64,000 nt of DNA from Theobroma cacao (lineage: Eukaryota; Streptophyta; Magnoliopsida; Malvales; Malvaceae): NCBI RefSeq assembly GCF_000208745.1, contig NC_030850.1, forward strand, positions 4,688,011 through 4,752,010, read 5' to 3'. A program made the position numbers and the translations under genes. This document shows positions 9,593-23,774 of the stretch, piece after piece (positions within the stretch are counted from its first letter, which is position 1; every line of letters begins with the position of its first letter). Under the pieces are notes generated by a model. It saw only the letters and a list, made by a program, of their open reading frames with translations. It searched no databases and was not told the origin of the DNA.

Positions 9593-12500
9593 TTACAAAA
9601 TCCTCGCAAACATAGAACGCACTTCCATCACAGATTGAGGTGGCTCCAAATCTTTTTCCTGGAGTGCATTCCCAAGCATCTTCTGCATCTGTGATGCAAA
9701 TATTTCATCCAAAATCTGCAGTATGGTGATGCATATGAACAAGGAATAAGCCACAGAGGCCGATGAACAACAGGGAAAAAACTTGTATGTGGAAAATGAC
9801 AAAATAAAAGCATATTCAAATCAATTTATTACGAGAATAAATAGATTTAAAAGCAACTTAGAATAATGTAATAATAACAAATTAAAAGAACTTTCACTGA
9901 TCACAAGATTAATCAACCGAAATTTTGCAAGATAGTTGAAGATGTTATTAGATATTTTAAATGCTTACATATGAAAAGAATATATAACAAAATTTAATTT
10001 AGATATGTCAGACACGTGGATAATTTTCTCCTTGAGGCAGCAGATGTCACAATCATGATTACTCTTAGCTATTCAACTTCTGAAAATATCATTCTTAAAT
10101 CATGCCAAAAGAAAAGGCAGCAATGGCTTATGCCGTGCAAGCTACCAAGCACAGATATAACAAAAAAGGATGCACCAAAAGCTAATCCAAGCAGATATCT
10201 CAGTATCCTGTAGGCAAAGTATTCAGCTCAAGCTGAATATTCAGACTGAAAAAAAAGAAGAAGTAATTGAGTGGTGCAAGTGGGTAAAAAAGAATATCTC
10301 AGCATACCAGTGGTAACAAGCCATATTCATAACCATTTACTCCAAGATGGTTATAGTTGAAGCTTTACAGTTTACATATCAAGGAGCTCTGACTGTATCA
10401 ATCAGACAATGCACCTTAATATCTTCTGGTTAACCCCTCAAATACCCATTTTATACAAAAATGCAATATTATTTTTGCAGTTAATTATATCAAAGCTTTA
10501 ACAGAATATTTTATCTTCATAGCAAAAGCCCAAAACTTTTCCTGATGGTGATGAAAGTTCGAGTTACTTGCTCGAAATCAAAAGAAAAAATGCCAAGTTC
10601 ATACAAGGGATCCAATTTTATATCAGAAAGTTCAAAGGTCAAAGTGAGACTTACAGAAATTGCAATCCTTAAGCCCTTATACCAGGACATGTTCTCTCTT
10701 CGATTTTCCAAAAAGTGTAGTACATCCTGTGAAAAATAGAGAATATTTCATGATTTTGGTTAAGGCATGCAGATCCAGAAAGTGTAGTACATCCTGTGAA
10801 AAAAATAGAGAATAGAATTTGGTATATAAATTCATGATTTTGGGTAAGGCATGCTGATATTTGCTAAATGTACCTGCCCCATCCGGTCCCAGAAATTTCG
10901 ACAGACAATTATGAACACATGAGGTTCAAAGACAGAATTGAGGTTCTCTATCAAGTTTATCAGGAGATCTTTCAAAGGCTGCATTCGACTTCTTACATCT
11001 GACTCAACAACATTTTCCTTTGAGTCTTGGATTATCTTCTTCAATTTTGTTGCACTTTGAACTCTTGTCTGCATAAAAATAAAGAAAGAAAAAGCATAAG
11101 CAATTATTTGAAAAAGGCATATCGATGCATGGGCATAACAAGTATATACATGTGCATTCATATATGTCCATAATACTAACATTGCCAAATGCATCCAGCT
11201 GTGCAAAGACTTGGCATAAGTATCCTTGATACTGTTACCCAAAAAGCAAGCTGGAAAAGAAAAATGGAATCTAAAGCAAGGAGATAGCAATATGAATAAA
11301 GTCTGGTCCATATGTCAAGTTACTATTAGGGAAAGGAGTTGAGGATGACTAATGGTAGGAGTCTAAAAAGCATTAAAATAAACCAAAAATAGCATCTGCT
11401 GCATTCTAGAGGATACTCACATTCTCTGCAAGTTTCTCCACTATTGCTTGAATATAGTTTCTGAATTCAGCCCTTAGCATCACTGTTATTTCACTGAGAC
11501 GCTCTCCTGGGATTGCATTTCCACCAGGTGGAGTGCAAGAACACCATGATTTGAACTGGGATTCTATCTTGGAATGCAGTACATAAAGTATCCTTTTCAT
11601 GGAATTCAAAAGAATTCCCAACTGAAAAATAATCATTTTTCTTTAGTTCTAGGAGATAAAACAGTACAAATCAGAAAAACATGTAAATGAACAAAAGTTT
11701 ACCTCATCTGGAACAATGTAGATGCTAGCTGTTCCTTTGGTGAATTTGTGAACATATTTGCCAAAAATCTTAGGAGCAAGGCTGTCCTTCAGTGGAGCTA
11801 GAACATCAGCATATTGCCTCTCCAAAGCTTTAATAATGGCTCTTTCAACATCTGCAATAGCCTTTTCATAGCCACAAGTACCAAAGAAAATAACTGGTTC
11901 ACTTCGTACAAAGCAAAATAAACAAGAACAGACACAATAAGGTTAATCATATAAACCTCCATAACTTGTTAATGACACTTCTTTACCAAATTTTGAATTA
12001 ATTAATGAAAAGTATGGATGCCATAAGTTGTAAATTTCAAACCATTATAATAGTAAGATGCCATATTAAGAGCGAACCTAACAGAACTGTTATGCTGAAA
12101 CCAGGACTTAAGGTTCAATATCAAAACTTACCTAATTTTATATTACAGGTCCATTTTACAAATTTGATATTACTGATCCATATTCCATAATGTTTACAGC
12201 AGTACCAACAAATTATATAAACATAATATGTCATCCACCAAATCCAAGTAAAAAAAATATCAATACTTTGGGATTATGTATGCCATCTCTGTAGTCCATA
12301 TATGTTTAAATCTGGAAGAACAGTTAATATTCAAGATAAAACAATAGAGCAGATGAACGTACATTTTCCAAGACGATAGTGAATTCTGGCCAGTGGAAAA
12401 TGATTATTTCATATTCATTCAATGTCTCCATTAGTTGATCATACATATCATCAATGAAAGGAGTCGTTGATTGTTGTGTTTTAATACCAGACCACTTAAC

Positions 12501-12603
12501 CTAAGAGAAATCAATTCCAAGAAAATTGTCATTAAGGGGAAAAAATAGAAAAAGTTTACTAACAATCAATTTTAATCAGTCATTGCACACTTGGTAATCC
12601 CCT

Positions 12604-12641
<38 letters not shown>

Positions 12642-15600
12642 CATACATAAATGAGGAGCTCAAATTATATTTCAAGCAATATCAATTATGATTCTCTCAA
12701 ATGTATAATAAGCAAGTACAAGGGAAAAATGCACAAATGCCCAAGAACTACTTAGCCTGAACCATGACAAAATAAGATAAAAATAAAACTGAATCAACTT
12801 CATATGACCTATCATAGACACAGCATTTTCCATCAACTTGATAATGCAGTTACATAAATCCACAACATAAGATTTGTACCTTATCTAGTTTGCATGAATC
12901 AAGTAAAGAATGGCGCTTCTCTTCAATCCAACAGGTTATATAAGAGTGAAACAACTCTTTTGCGTCAACTCCCCCTTTAATGGGACTGGAAAATGTCAAA
13001 ATATCAGAGAAGACTAGAAATCAACAGAAAGTGATTTAAACCAATAGAAATTATATATTAGAACAAGAATAATACAAGTTTTATTATATATATATATATA
13101 TATGAGGTAAAAGAAGAAAAAAAATTAAAAAAATTTACTTAATATTCCAGGAAGACAGATCTCTTTGAAAGTCAGCTGTTGCAATAACAAGTTCTATTAC
13201 AGGTGGAGAGGGGCCAGGAGGGGGGCATGCAACAAGAAATGCTCGCAATTTACTGCAAAGATCCACACTGTATATGGGTGCAGAGAGATTTGGAAGGTCT
13301 ACAAAACTGCAAAAAAGTCAAATAGAGCACTGACAGATATTAGCACAGAAGAATCCAAGCAGTCTTTTGACAAAGCCAGAAAACATTTGCAAAGAAGGGA
13401 CAGACCAAAACTCTATGCAATTTTAAAACATTTAAAAGCTTGCATTCACCCAATTTTAACCCTTTTTCCATATTTTAATCTTCCACCTCGAACTGATTTG
13501 CATTGCTCTTTCTTATTAACAAGAAATTCTCTCTCTTTTGCGCGCTAAACTTTTAATGCTAATCAGCTACAAGGTACCCTAGATGCTATGTTACTACAAC
13601 CCTTCATTTATCCTAAAGTACCCATGTCAGAAACCTATCTAAAACCTCAAACTGGACATGGATATGGAATCTTTACTCTCCAAATATAAGGAAAAATGAG
13701 TAAAAATTGACACATAACCATGTCCAACATTTGCTCACAAGTTTGAATGCATAGCCATATGTGTAAATAAATTTCAACATAAGAACACATACAGTCATAA
13801 TAGATCAACAAGGGGGAGGGGGGAAGAAAAAGCCAATTGTGCCAGGACTATAATATTTATTTGGTATATATGATCTCATGAAGTAAGGAGAAAACTCACC
13901 TAGGGAGAACATTCTGATTGTGGATCTCTATATCGGTGAAAATTTCATTTTTGATACTCAAAATTAACAATTTCATCTTCTGATAAGAATTTGAAAGAGT
14001 CAAGGGATCCATCAATGCACCCTCAGTATTGCTCAAAATAATCTCATCTGTTTCAGCCTGGTGCCTTCTTGACCTCTTTTTTGCAGCAGCCTGCAAGGTT
14101 ATTGCTAATTCATAAAGGGAACAAACAGGAAAGGAATTTATGAAACCATGACTCTGAAGAAATAAGTCATTTATACCTGAAAATATCCACAGAACTTCAG
14201 TTGTGTCTCAGGACTTAATATATCGTGCAATAGGCCATAGAGCTTGACAGCAGGGACCAAGGAAGGAGGTGGTGATCCAGTGGCAGCCCTGAAAACGTCC
14301 ATCATCCCTGATGGCAACGATTCATCTAATGACTTGTAATTCTCAAAGATCAAAGTTAAAATCTGCTGGACCTGCTCCTCAATTTCCCCTAGGATGCGGT
14401 TCTGTTTGATATTACAGTATTATATTAATAAGAAAAAAAAATGAGTTTGTGTTTATTCAAAACATGTATATAAGCTAATGTCTGCATGTATGTGCCTTCG
14501 TGTAATTTTCACTGTCATATGCTACAAGATTAAAGGATAAAAATTAAAATGTAACAGAGATGCATCCAAATGTCAATTGAAAGGGGCACATCTGAACTAA
14601 ATCAAAATTAAGATAAAAATTGAAGAAACATTCTAGTAAGTGACTTGTATATTAGGTGGTGAATCCGAAGATCCAAACTGACAAGAATATGAAAAGCTGT
14701 TTACTGTTTGACAATTCTTTTTCTGAGTTGATACTATCTGATTAGCTCAACTTAATAAGACGAAAGTGACCAGTTATTTTTTAACATACCAGACACATGA
14801 CATTAAAAACAAATAAAGAGCACTTCAAAAATCAAAGTACAAAAAAAATTGGCTCAAATAGCACACATACCTCTTGGTGACTTAATTTGTGCTTGCTATT
14901 GCCCTTCACAGGAGATAGTAATTCATATATCAATGTAAGGCAGTCTTCAGTTGGTGTAGCCACATCCATGACATAAGAAAGGTATCTGCAGCCGAAAAGA
15001 AATTCAAACAAAACAAAGCAATTTAAAACTGCCAATGATTACGACATCAACTACCATTGTAGTGCATCTCCATACCTTAACTTGGTATATGCATCTGATA
15101 CTCCATAGTATGATGCAAATTCCTTCACCAACCACTTCCAAGGGCCATGTAGCAACAAATTTCTTTGCTGAAAGTGCTGAACTTTCATTGCAACTTCCAA
15201 CAAAAAATCATATGCCACAGTTTCTGCAACAAAGCCACACTAAAAGACAAAAAAAAGTCAGTCTTACTGGCACTTCTAATGTAGTTGTTTTTTGCCATCA
15301 TGCTTCAGTTCAAATAGTAAAAAGGTAGCTAGTGGCCAAGACATTCATAACTATAAATCTACCAGTTAAATAAAAGAAAAATTAAAATTAAAAAAAAAAA
15401 CTTAAGTGGAGCCATTTTAAAATTTATTGGATGATTACGTTTTGCATGTACCTTAATATTATTCTCCTCTTGACTGGTTGAATAGTGTATATACAGTTGA
15501 ATTCTGCCAACGAGTTCATGTTCTGGCTCATGAAATAATGGCCACCATCGAAGCTTGTCACCCTGCATAACCAATGTTTTAAACTTTCAGCGTAACCATC

Positions 15601-18600
15601 TGCCTTCCTACCTAAGCCTTAAAGACTAGGCACTTATTCAAAAAGTCCTTACAGGGTCATCAGCAATAGAAACCACTTGTGCTAGTACATGACCACAATA
15701 CTGCCCCTTGGAGTCATGAACTTTGACAATCAAATCATCACCAAGACCATCAGGTAAGCTGTGTGGCAAAATATCAGGAAAGTAATTTCAACATAGTATG
15801 AAGCAGGGAAAAAAGTATTACGAAAGCAAGCCTTTTGGAGAAGTGAAGGGAAAGGATATGGGGGAGGTAAAGATATATAAGAGGCCAGAGAAGCTACATA
15901 CAACATATGGGTTTCACTGGATCCTGGTTGCATTCTGATCGCATCCTCTTCAGATGAACTTTTCAATTTCAACAAGCAACAGTATGTTTCTGAGAATTAA
16001 AATTATCACCTTAAGTTAGATAGTGCAAAAAGCAAGTACAAAATCAATCTGTCAAGAGATAATGCACCTGAAAATAGTATCCTATTCTTGGAGACTAATC
16101 ATCAACAACAACAACAACAACAACCTAAGCCTTCTCAATATTCCTGTTGGTGGTAAAATAGATCCTATTATGCAAATCATGCTCTACTTAGGACCATATC
16201 CTTGCTAAGAACATTTAATGCAAGGTCTCATGTATTGACATACATTCCTATAACTAGAGTGTTATCAGATAACCAAAACAATTAATTTATTCCTCAATGG
16301 CCTTCTTATTCTCAGCCAGCTAAAGTACAACTACAAACTTAGAGTGAGAGCAAGTCACCTCAGAAAGTACTTTCTCTTAGTTCAAATTTCTCCAAATATT
16401 ATATGGTTTTGCTTACTTGATATGATAAAAGCTTTATTGAAAAAACTTCTCACACAATGATGATGAAGGTGAAACAAATCCCCTTGCAACCCCCCAGTGT
16501 AAAATATCAGAGTGCTGACTGTAACTTTAGTTACCATAGCTAGATATTTGCAATCACTAAGGACAGGTTCTATTTTGCACTCCGTCAATGAAATTAAATT
16601 GAGGAAACAAAGGCAGTCATCTAAACATTCAGAATGAAACATTACAGTAGTTACATGTGTGGCATTTTGCTTCCTGTAACTCACATGTATCAGACAAGTT
16701 GCCGCAGGGTGCTGCAGGTGATAGCTGCTATGGATACCTAAGCAGCATTTCACCCTGGTCAAGTTATTTCTTAAACATTAACTATTTACTCCTTGATAGT
16801 GCCAAAGATTCACATAATTGGTACCAATTGTTGAGATCATTAAAAGATGAGTTTGACATGTCTTCATATACCACAACATTAATTCACTAAAATTATGGAG
16901 TAACTGTAGAGACTACCACATTAATGTTAGTGATACATTCTTTCTTGGAAACTTTAAGGAGTTATTAGGTGATAATGAGAGAAGCAACAAATATTAGGAG
17001 AAACATCATGACCAAGCAAAGGATGTTGAAACCACTGAACTGTATGGACATCGGATATGTTCAAGAGTAATGAATACCCTGATTACCAATTTGTCTACCA
17101 TGTCATAGTATTGGCCTCATCGCAGCAGATTTCTAAATCATTGTCAGTGATGCAGATGTCTGATCTTGATCAAACTACTCTAGAATCATCAAGTATGCAA
17201 GTGATTGCCGTTTCAAACAAAAAAACAGCATTAGATGTTAAAACTTGTTGACTACGTCAAGCAAACAAACATTAGTAGTGCTAAATATCAAATCATAAAA
17301 GGGGTTTAAATACCTGGAACTACTTCATATGATGTTGAACTGCTGCGAAAAGTAGTCACACCAGTTTTCAAGAGCTTGGTGACCTGTTTTATATACTGAC
17401 CACTTGCCTGCAGATAAGCTAGACTTTGCCTTGAAAGAGAACCATTTGCAGGAGTATTGGGAGTCACACGAACTTTCCGAAGTGCTTCCCATCCAGAATA
17501 CAACATTGAGTTTACATTGGAGAAATGTTGATGAAGAGATTCCATCTTTACTATAGAAAGATTGCAGCCAGGAGGAGGGTCTAAACCCATTTTTACTTTA
17601 CGCACTGTCAAACAGGAAGAGGATAAAATTTGTAGGCTAAAAAATGCAAAATGTACTAAAGACTTGGTGAAATACTTTTGGAAACATGACAGTACCTTGC
17701 ACTTTCATTTTGCCAATGGTCTTCTTCGATTTACGAGCTGCTGCCTCACTGACTAACTCAGAAGATTGTTTTGCCAACAGCTCTTCTTCTGGTTGCAATA
17801 ATACCTGCTGTAAACTAGAAATTTAAATCAAATAGTCAGAGACAGGCAGTCAAAGTCAAGCAGCAAAAAAACTATATTCAGCAAGCATTACATCATAAAG
17901 CAGTAGCAAGACCTGCTTAAGTTAACAAATAAGAGCATGATGTGAATGTGTGGCATATCCAAATACAGGCAACAAAGTTTGAACCTTGCATGCACAGATG
18001 CACAAATGAAGGCATGTGCACTCACATGAACACTGGGCTTTTCTACAAAGTGCTCTGGTTAAGATGCAATAAATCTGGTTGTATGTATGTAGTACATCCT
18101 AAAAATGCTTATTTACAGAATGGATATTAACAAATTCATGGCTAACCATCAACTTCTGTCTATTCCTTCAACGGTAAACAAAGAAAACCTACATATATTT
18201 AGCAACTTTACCCTGCTGGTTACGTTGGACATGAAATATTTTCCAAGAATCAAATCACCTCTATGGTTTTTTGATCAATCATGAGTGATAACCACCCCAC
18301 ATCGCAAATTCTTCCAAAGATTATAACATGTTTTCTGATGGAAGGCAAGGAGCTAACCATGACAGCAGTACCACATGGTAAGCCCACTTCCATCAATCCT
18401 TATATAAAACCCCATATTTCATAATGTGCATAATAAATCATATTTTCATCCCAGAAAGCAGATCAAGTTATTAGAACTACACTATCAGATCAGTTTCAAT
18501 CAACTAATCTTAGTTTCCATTCAAGAGTTATCCTGGTGTCTTTTATCACATATTAACCTTTAATCAACAATGCACAAGTGCCAGCACCCGAGCATGTGGC

Positions 18601-20617
18601 TCAATGGTAGGTGTATGTATCCCCCTGCTCAAAGAGCTGGGTTCAAATCTCCCTTCCCACAAATAATGTATAAGTACCAAAAATAGATACAAAAGAAACA
18701 AAGAAGGGAATATATGCACCCACCCAAATGCTTTCCGCAACTGTAAACATTCACCATTCAAGAAGTAGGGAGCTTCTTCTGTGCAACCTTTGGCCCATGA
18801 ATTTAAGCATAAACGAACACATGCATCATAAGATAGCACTGCGCACCATGGGCCAAGCCCACTGGAACAGTTTAATCAATGCAGTCAGTTGTCTAAACTG
18901 TACGAAAGTATAATGTCTAAACCAAGAGAAATGTGTGCTTAGCTTAGCTATTTAACTAACCTTGCATGAAAAATGGGGTGACGAGTGGTTAAACTACTAG
19001 CAGATTCATCAACTCCTCCACTGTCTGCAGTCCTGTAACACATAATTGCATGATTGTAGTGTCTTGATGACTTTTGGTTTATAACAGCAAGGCAACTAGG
19101 GTAGAGATGTAGACATACACACCTGACAGATGGGTTGAGAATCTCATCCCTGGTGTTATCCTGAACAATGGTATCATCATAAGAAGGCTTCTTTTTTTGC
19201 ATTCTTCCATTATGAAAAACCTACATGCACTTAGATAGTTGAGTACAACACAAAGTGTAATGACTTTAGATTAACAATAAAATTAAGTCAAGCATCACAG
19301 AAGTCTCTTATTTCAATCTTATCAATTCCAGATTGCACATGTATTCAAGTTACAAAATACCTCTTAATAAAGCCATTTAAACATCTTCAGGCCCGTAACC
19401 GGTTCAAGCAATTAGAAAGTTCAGAAAATTAACACTTGGGATGTTAAACCCCAGGTGGCCTACCCATTGACCTGGTGGTATCACCCAATATATCTTGCAT
19501 TAGGAAAAAAAAGGCTACATATATCCCTAAATTTGTATAACCAAGAACAAAAAGGAAAAAAAAAATGCCAAGTAATTTTCAACTTTAAAGCTTCAGTGGC
19601 ACAAATTAAGCAACTTAATCAAATGAACAACAACTTAACAAAGAAAAAGTAAAAGGAGGAACCTAATGAAAAAAGCAAATTTCTGAGAAAGGACATACTA
19701 AAACCTAGCTGTAACAGAATGCTAGCATCACAATGCACTGATCCACAGAGTACTGAAAAAGCTTTTGCATCCAAAACAAGTTCATTGAAAGATGCAAACC
19801 TGTTTAGATGTTATTTCATTGCGTACCCTAGAAGTAACAGTAGAAGAATAACTCTCTGTATTATATGCTTCTCTATGAGGTGCAACACCATCACTGCTTC
19901 TATACTGCATAAATGAAACTTCAGTGCTACTGGCAGAATTTGACAATTGCTCTTCTTGACTGTCAGGCTTCCCAAAAGGGTTCCCACCACAAACCCGTGC
20001 TGGTCTCTGAGCACTATTTCCTAGTTTCAGCTCAATTTTACTATTACCACAAGCCTCCAATTTCTGCGAGGAAGCAGCACGTGTAGCAGCTGCAACAGTT
20101 GGCACCTTATCATCTTGTGGAGATGATATGAATGAGTACTGCCTGTCATAAGGACACTCATCTGAATCAGATGACGTGTCCATGTCTGATCCTGAACCAC
20201 CATCATTGCCACTAACAGATATTCCCCCAGACACTGGAATTACACCTGAAGATATATGTCCATTATGGAATTTCGCTGGAGGCAATCCAGAGTGCCATCC
20301 AGCATTTCTTAAACTGGGAATAGGATCAGGTCTTTGTCTCGCAGTCATTGCCATACTAAAAACATCTCTGCTCTTGGCACCACCCCCCTAAAACAAGTTT
20401 AAAACATTAAGATCAGACTCTCCAGCACCTCAGACCACACTCAAACTACTGTAAACATTAACATCACTAAACACCGAAATATATATTCACATAAAGATAT
20501 GTTTGCACCAAATACCTAAACAAACGCACAGATATATGAATCTGCAAGTATATAATCGAAATGACTCACCTCGCGAACCCATCTTAGCACATCATTGTCA
20601 AGGCCTCGCGTGAACAT
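9593..20617 (-). CDS. Large plant-specific protein of unknown function, 21 exons (1125 aa)
   Basis: Exons: 20617-20570, 20387-19800, 19220-19123, 19032-18961, 17814-17696, 17604-17314, 15989-15902, 15758-15653, 15562-15452, 15239-15076, 14985-14871, 14401-14177, 14090-13900, 13306-13139, 12985-12880, 12500-12363, 11861-11703, 11621-11421, 11068-10874, 10726-10655, 9715-9593. All joins are GT-AG and total 3378 nt. The N-terminus MFTRGLDNDVLRWVRE is the whole first exon and fixes the start. An acidic Ser/Asp stretch (SDMDTSSDSDE) lies at about 82-92. The C-terminal half is well conserved in character (WPEFTIVLENAIADVE, PGERLSEITVMLRA, FWDRMGQDVLHFLENR) and ends MEVRSMFARIL. From memory it matches Arabidopsis AT4G24610/AT5G65440, whose database label 'pesticidal crystal cry8Ba protein' is a misnomer and implies no toxin. 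Its function is unknown to me. Several introns carry repeats, and the exon-20 acceptor is duplicated (see findings). Confidence 0.88.
12605..12641. repeat. (GT)n(AT)n microsatellite
   Basis: A compound run of GT followed by AT dinucleotides lies in an intron (between exons 15 and 16) of the 1125-residue protein gene. A second pure (TA)n run of about 20 bp lies in the next intron upstream at 13084-13103. Confidence 0.95.
16103..16124. repeat. (CAA)n microsatellite
   Basis: About seven CAA units lie in the intron between exons 6 and 7 of the large minus-strand gene. Confidence 0.9.
18585..18690 (+). repeat. tRNA-derived SINE-like head
   Basis: The segment carries a Pol III internal promoter: box A TGGCTCAATGG at 18597-18607 and box B GGTTCAAATCT at 18640-18650, about 33 bp apart, followed by CCCTTCCCAC. 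This is the usual layout of a plant tRNA-headed SINE. It does not fold as a full tRNA. It lies in the intron between exons 4 and 5 of the large minus-strand gene, in antisense orientation to it. The 3' end of the element is not defined. Confidence 0.5.
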
Positions 20618-21334
20618 TGTAGTATAGTTTCTTCTTCTTCACCTAAAATCCAACAATTGAGAGAGATTTTAACACCCAAACGACAATTGAAGAACTAATA
20701 AGCCAAGACACACAAGTAAAAGAGCAAAAGCAAACTAAATCGCTCATCAAAAACTAGCACACTCCAATGCGGCGTCTTTTCTATCTGTCTTGCCAGCCAA
20801 GCAGTGTGGTAAAAAACAAAAGTCCAATACTCCATACGAAAAACTCGAACTTTACCAAAACCAGCAAAAGAAAAAAAAAATAATCCAAAATGTAAAAGCC
20901 TCACTTTGTTTAATTGTTATTTGATACATGAAAGGAAAATCAACGGAAAAAGGTGGAAAAAACTATAAGTTGCCACCGGCATTTTTATTTTGTTAGAGAA
21001 TTCCCACCAACCAAACAGACAAAATAAGATTCTGTAATTCGACTTCACATGCCAATCAGTGATCAGAGAGTACAAACAAACCAATTGCTAAAATCCCATT
21101 TGTGCTTTAATGATCAAACAAGCAAAAGGGTATCACAAAAACTCAATAAAATGCCGCCGACCAAAAGAAAAAACTTGACTTTTTTTACCAAGTTTAGTAA
21201 AAGAGAGAGAAGAGATGAAGAATTACTCACACAAAGAGTAAGGAGAATGGGAATGCTAGTGAGAGAATTAAAGAGAAAAAAACAATAATTGGTCTTGTTC
21301 CACTATTCAAACAAACATTCTTCTCTGCTTTATA
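20618..21334 (-). promoter_or_regulatory. Leader and core promoter of the 1125-residue protein gene
   Basis: The coding start is at 20617. A TTTTAG acceptor just upstream (about 20643-20641) and a GTGAGT donor at 21230-21225 suggest a leader intron of roughly 590 bp with a short first non-coding exon before it. A TATAAA lies on the minus strand at 21334-21329, at a suitable distance for transcription to start near 21300. The donor, acceptor and TATA are inferred by position only. Confidence 0.5.
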
Positions 21335-22410
21335 GAAATTTATTATAATTATTCTTTTCTTCAAATAGAAAAAAGTTTTTTTTTTTTTTTTTTAAGTAAG
21401 AAGAATGAAGAATCAGTATTTGAAGACAAAGTTTAGGAGTTTGCCGATCCTAGGACGACAACATAAAACTAACGGAGAGGCGTAAAATTAACGTGAAATT
21501 GACGTGGCAAGCAGAAGCGCGCCCCGTTAGAACGGTCGAATTATTTGATTTTTTTTTTAATTTTTTTGGATGGTGCTTCGTTTAGTTTGGATCGGTTGCA
21601 CACACGATTTGCGGTACCATGGGTTGCTTTACGAAAATTAGTGGGTCCCAGTGGACCCCCAAGATTAGAGTTTTGCTTTCAGTCCTTAGTGGGAGTGTGC
21701 TGTATGCCCATTGGTCACTGGCTTTCCGCGCTAAAAAAGACTTACTCGTTAAGAAACACAAAAAAAGAAAAAAAAGAGTAAGAAAATAAGAAAAAGAAAA
21801 GACAAAGCTTTATTACGTTATTATTATAACTTATAAAGTTTAGCTAATTAGCTTTAAAATATAATAAAATAAAATTAGAGTAGCTGCATATTCTAAGTTA
21901 GAACTATAATCNGATGTTTTAATTAATATAGTTAACTAACTATTAATTAATAATTCAAAAAAAATTTAGGTATTATTCTATATATTTTTTTGAACATTAG
22001 ATTACATTAAAATAGATTTAGAATCCCAAACCACTTATATCAACGGAAAACCTTACAAAAAAATGGAGTCAATAATGACGTACTAAATTTATTTTCTGAA
22101 TCTTTGATTATCTGCCTCTTTCCAGGCTCCATCATAAACAGGCCATGGGACTTCATACGAAAGGAAAAGCACCAAGACTTTTCTTCACAGAAGCCAATAG
22201 TTATAATTGAAATACAATGAACTTTCCTATTTCACCTAAAGTAGGCCATGTGTTTGCCGCCCTTTAATTTCGACTCTCAAGTTCCATTACGAGCATGCAT
22301 TTGAATGGGACTTGCACTAGTACTAACCAATAAAAATATATGGCACACAAAAGTTGCCTTAGGAAAAAGAAAAAAATGGAAACGAAGATGACGATAGTAT
22401 AGTATAGGTT
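21335..22410. other. Intergenic DNA
   Basis: A T-run of 19 bases begins near 21376. One ambiguous base (N) is at 21912. The rest is AT-rich, with no supported gene. The open frame at 21545-21781 ends in a Lys/Glu-rich tail encoded by A runs and looks spurious. Confidence 0.45.
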
Positions 22411-22818
22411 AATTTAAAGTATAATATTTAAAAAAATTTAAATAAGTGATTGTTTTTTTATTATGTTTAATTAAGTTTTTATATTTTTATTTTTATCGAA
22501 TAATTTCTTATAATTCACGATTAATTATTTGTCATAGTTAAAATGACACTTATCATTTTATACTGATGTGTTGTTAACGTGGAGAGTAAAAAATGTGATA
22601 ATGTCATCATGTTACATCAAAATTTCATGATTTTATTCAATATGATATGTCAATATGTCATATTAATATCATCATATGATATAAAAAGATAAATGATGTT
22701 TTGATTAACAATAATTTGTCAACTTTTAATCATTAAAATTTATTTGACTTAAAATAAAAAAATAACAACTTAATTAAATTTTTTAAAATAATTCATATAT
22801 CCTTTTAGATATTATTCT
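22411..22818. mobile_element. MITE-like element with long inverted repeats
   Basis: The left arm (from about 22423, ATTTAAAAAAATTTAAATAAG) is mirrored by the reverse complement of the right arm ending near 22795 (ATTTTAAAAAATTTAATTAAG). The match continues through GTT and a T7 run for about 37 bp with a handful of mismatches. The interior is AT-rich and non-coding. The right half shares words such as GTCAAATAA...TTAATCAAAA...ATCA with 27500-27620, so a diverged relative seems to lie there. Low complexity makes the boundaries approximate. Confidence 0.45.
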
Positions 22819-23774
22819 ATCGTACAATTTCATGCTCTTTAACGAACTCCTCTTTTGTTTAGGGTAACCATTATTTCATTTGCAATTGTATTTTTTTTTA
22901 TTTTTTTGCGATTAATATGTTTCTAAGTACTCTAATGGCAAAAGGAAGGAAGGTTGCAATTAGTACTGCAAACAAGCACGTAGATCCAACAGAAAAAAAG
23001 AAGAAACTTTACCTTCCCCCAACTTTGAAAATAATGTGCAATTTGTGTATGTATTGGACCGTACGCGTACATATATATAATATATATAATATATATATAT
23101 ATATTAACAAATACGAATGCAGTATGTTGTTAAATTTGGTTAGATTTGGCATCTTTAATTTGTGGTATTGACAATCCGCATAACAATTGCTCTGACTTTT
23201 ATTTAGATTCTATTCAACACATTTAAATCACAACAAATTGTCAAGAATTTGTTGAAATACAATTAATTTCGGCCATTAATAATTGTCGGCTGTCACTGTT
23301 GCAGCTTAATGATTAGATAACCATAGCAGTGGATCTGATCCTAATTTCCACCCTATTTTTATAATCTTGCACCGTGAAATAGAGCAGTGAGAACCCCTCC
23401 CTCCCTCTCTCTCGCAATAACATGCATAGCCATAAGGTGTTTCCTGATTTCTGCATCTAGCTTGGCTTTTATTTGATCATCAACAAAATCATACAAGATG
23501 ATTGGAACAGACAACCAGTTGTTGATCAACCATTGCATATATACATACACGTGCACGAATGCGTGTGTTGAATAACCATTGCCAACGAAAGAAGTAAATG
23601 GATACCATAGAAAAACAAACCAATAAATCCTTATCTTGATGCTTTGACTTTAGTCTAATTATTGACATATTTGTACACTAAGCGCCTAAATATCAACTAG
23701 AGAAAATATTCAACTCTGCATTTCATCTTTCTATGTAACAAACAACTCGTGGTAAATCAAAAATAGATCCCACA
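22819..23774. other. Intergenic DNA and 3' flank of the CURT1 gene
   Basis: It contains an AT dinucleotide-rich microsatellite at 23070-23104. No gene is supported. The last 100 bases should be the 3' UTR of the minus-strand CURT1 gene. Confidence 0.45.

Noticed and set aside
10016..10213. Plus-strand frames inside the 1125-residue protein gene introns
   Set aside because: They lie in introns or antisense to exons and show no independent start context or protein character.
8945..21912. The two N bases as biological signals
   Set aside because: Single ambiguous calls in AT-rich spacers are sequencing uncertainties. Neither touches a coding exon.
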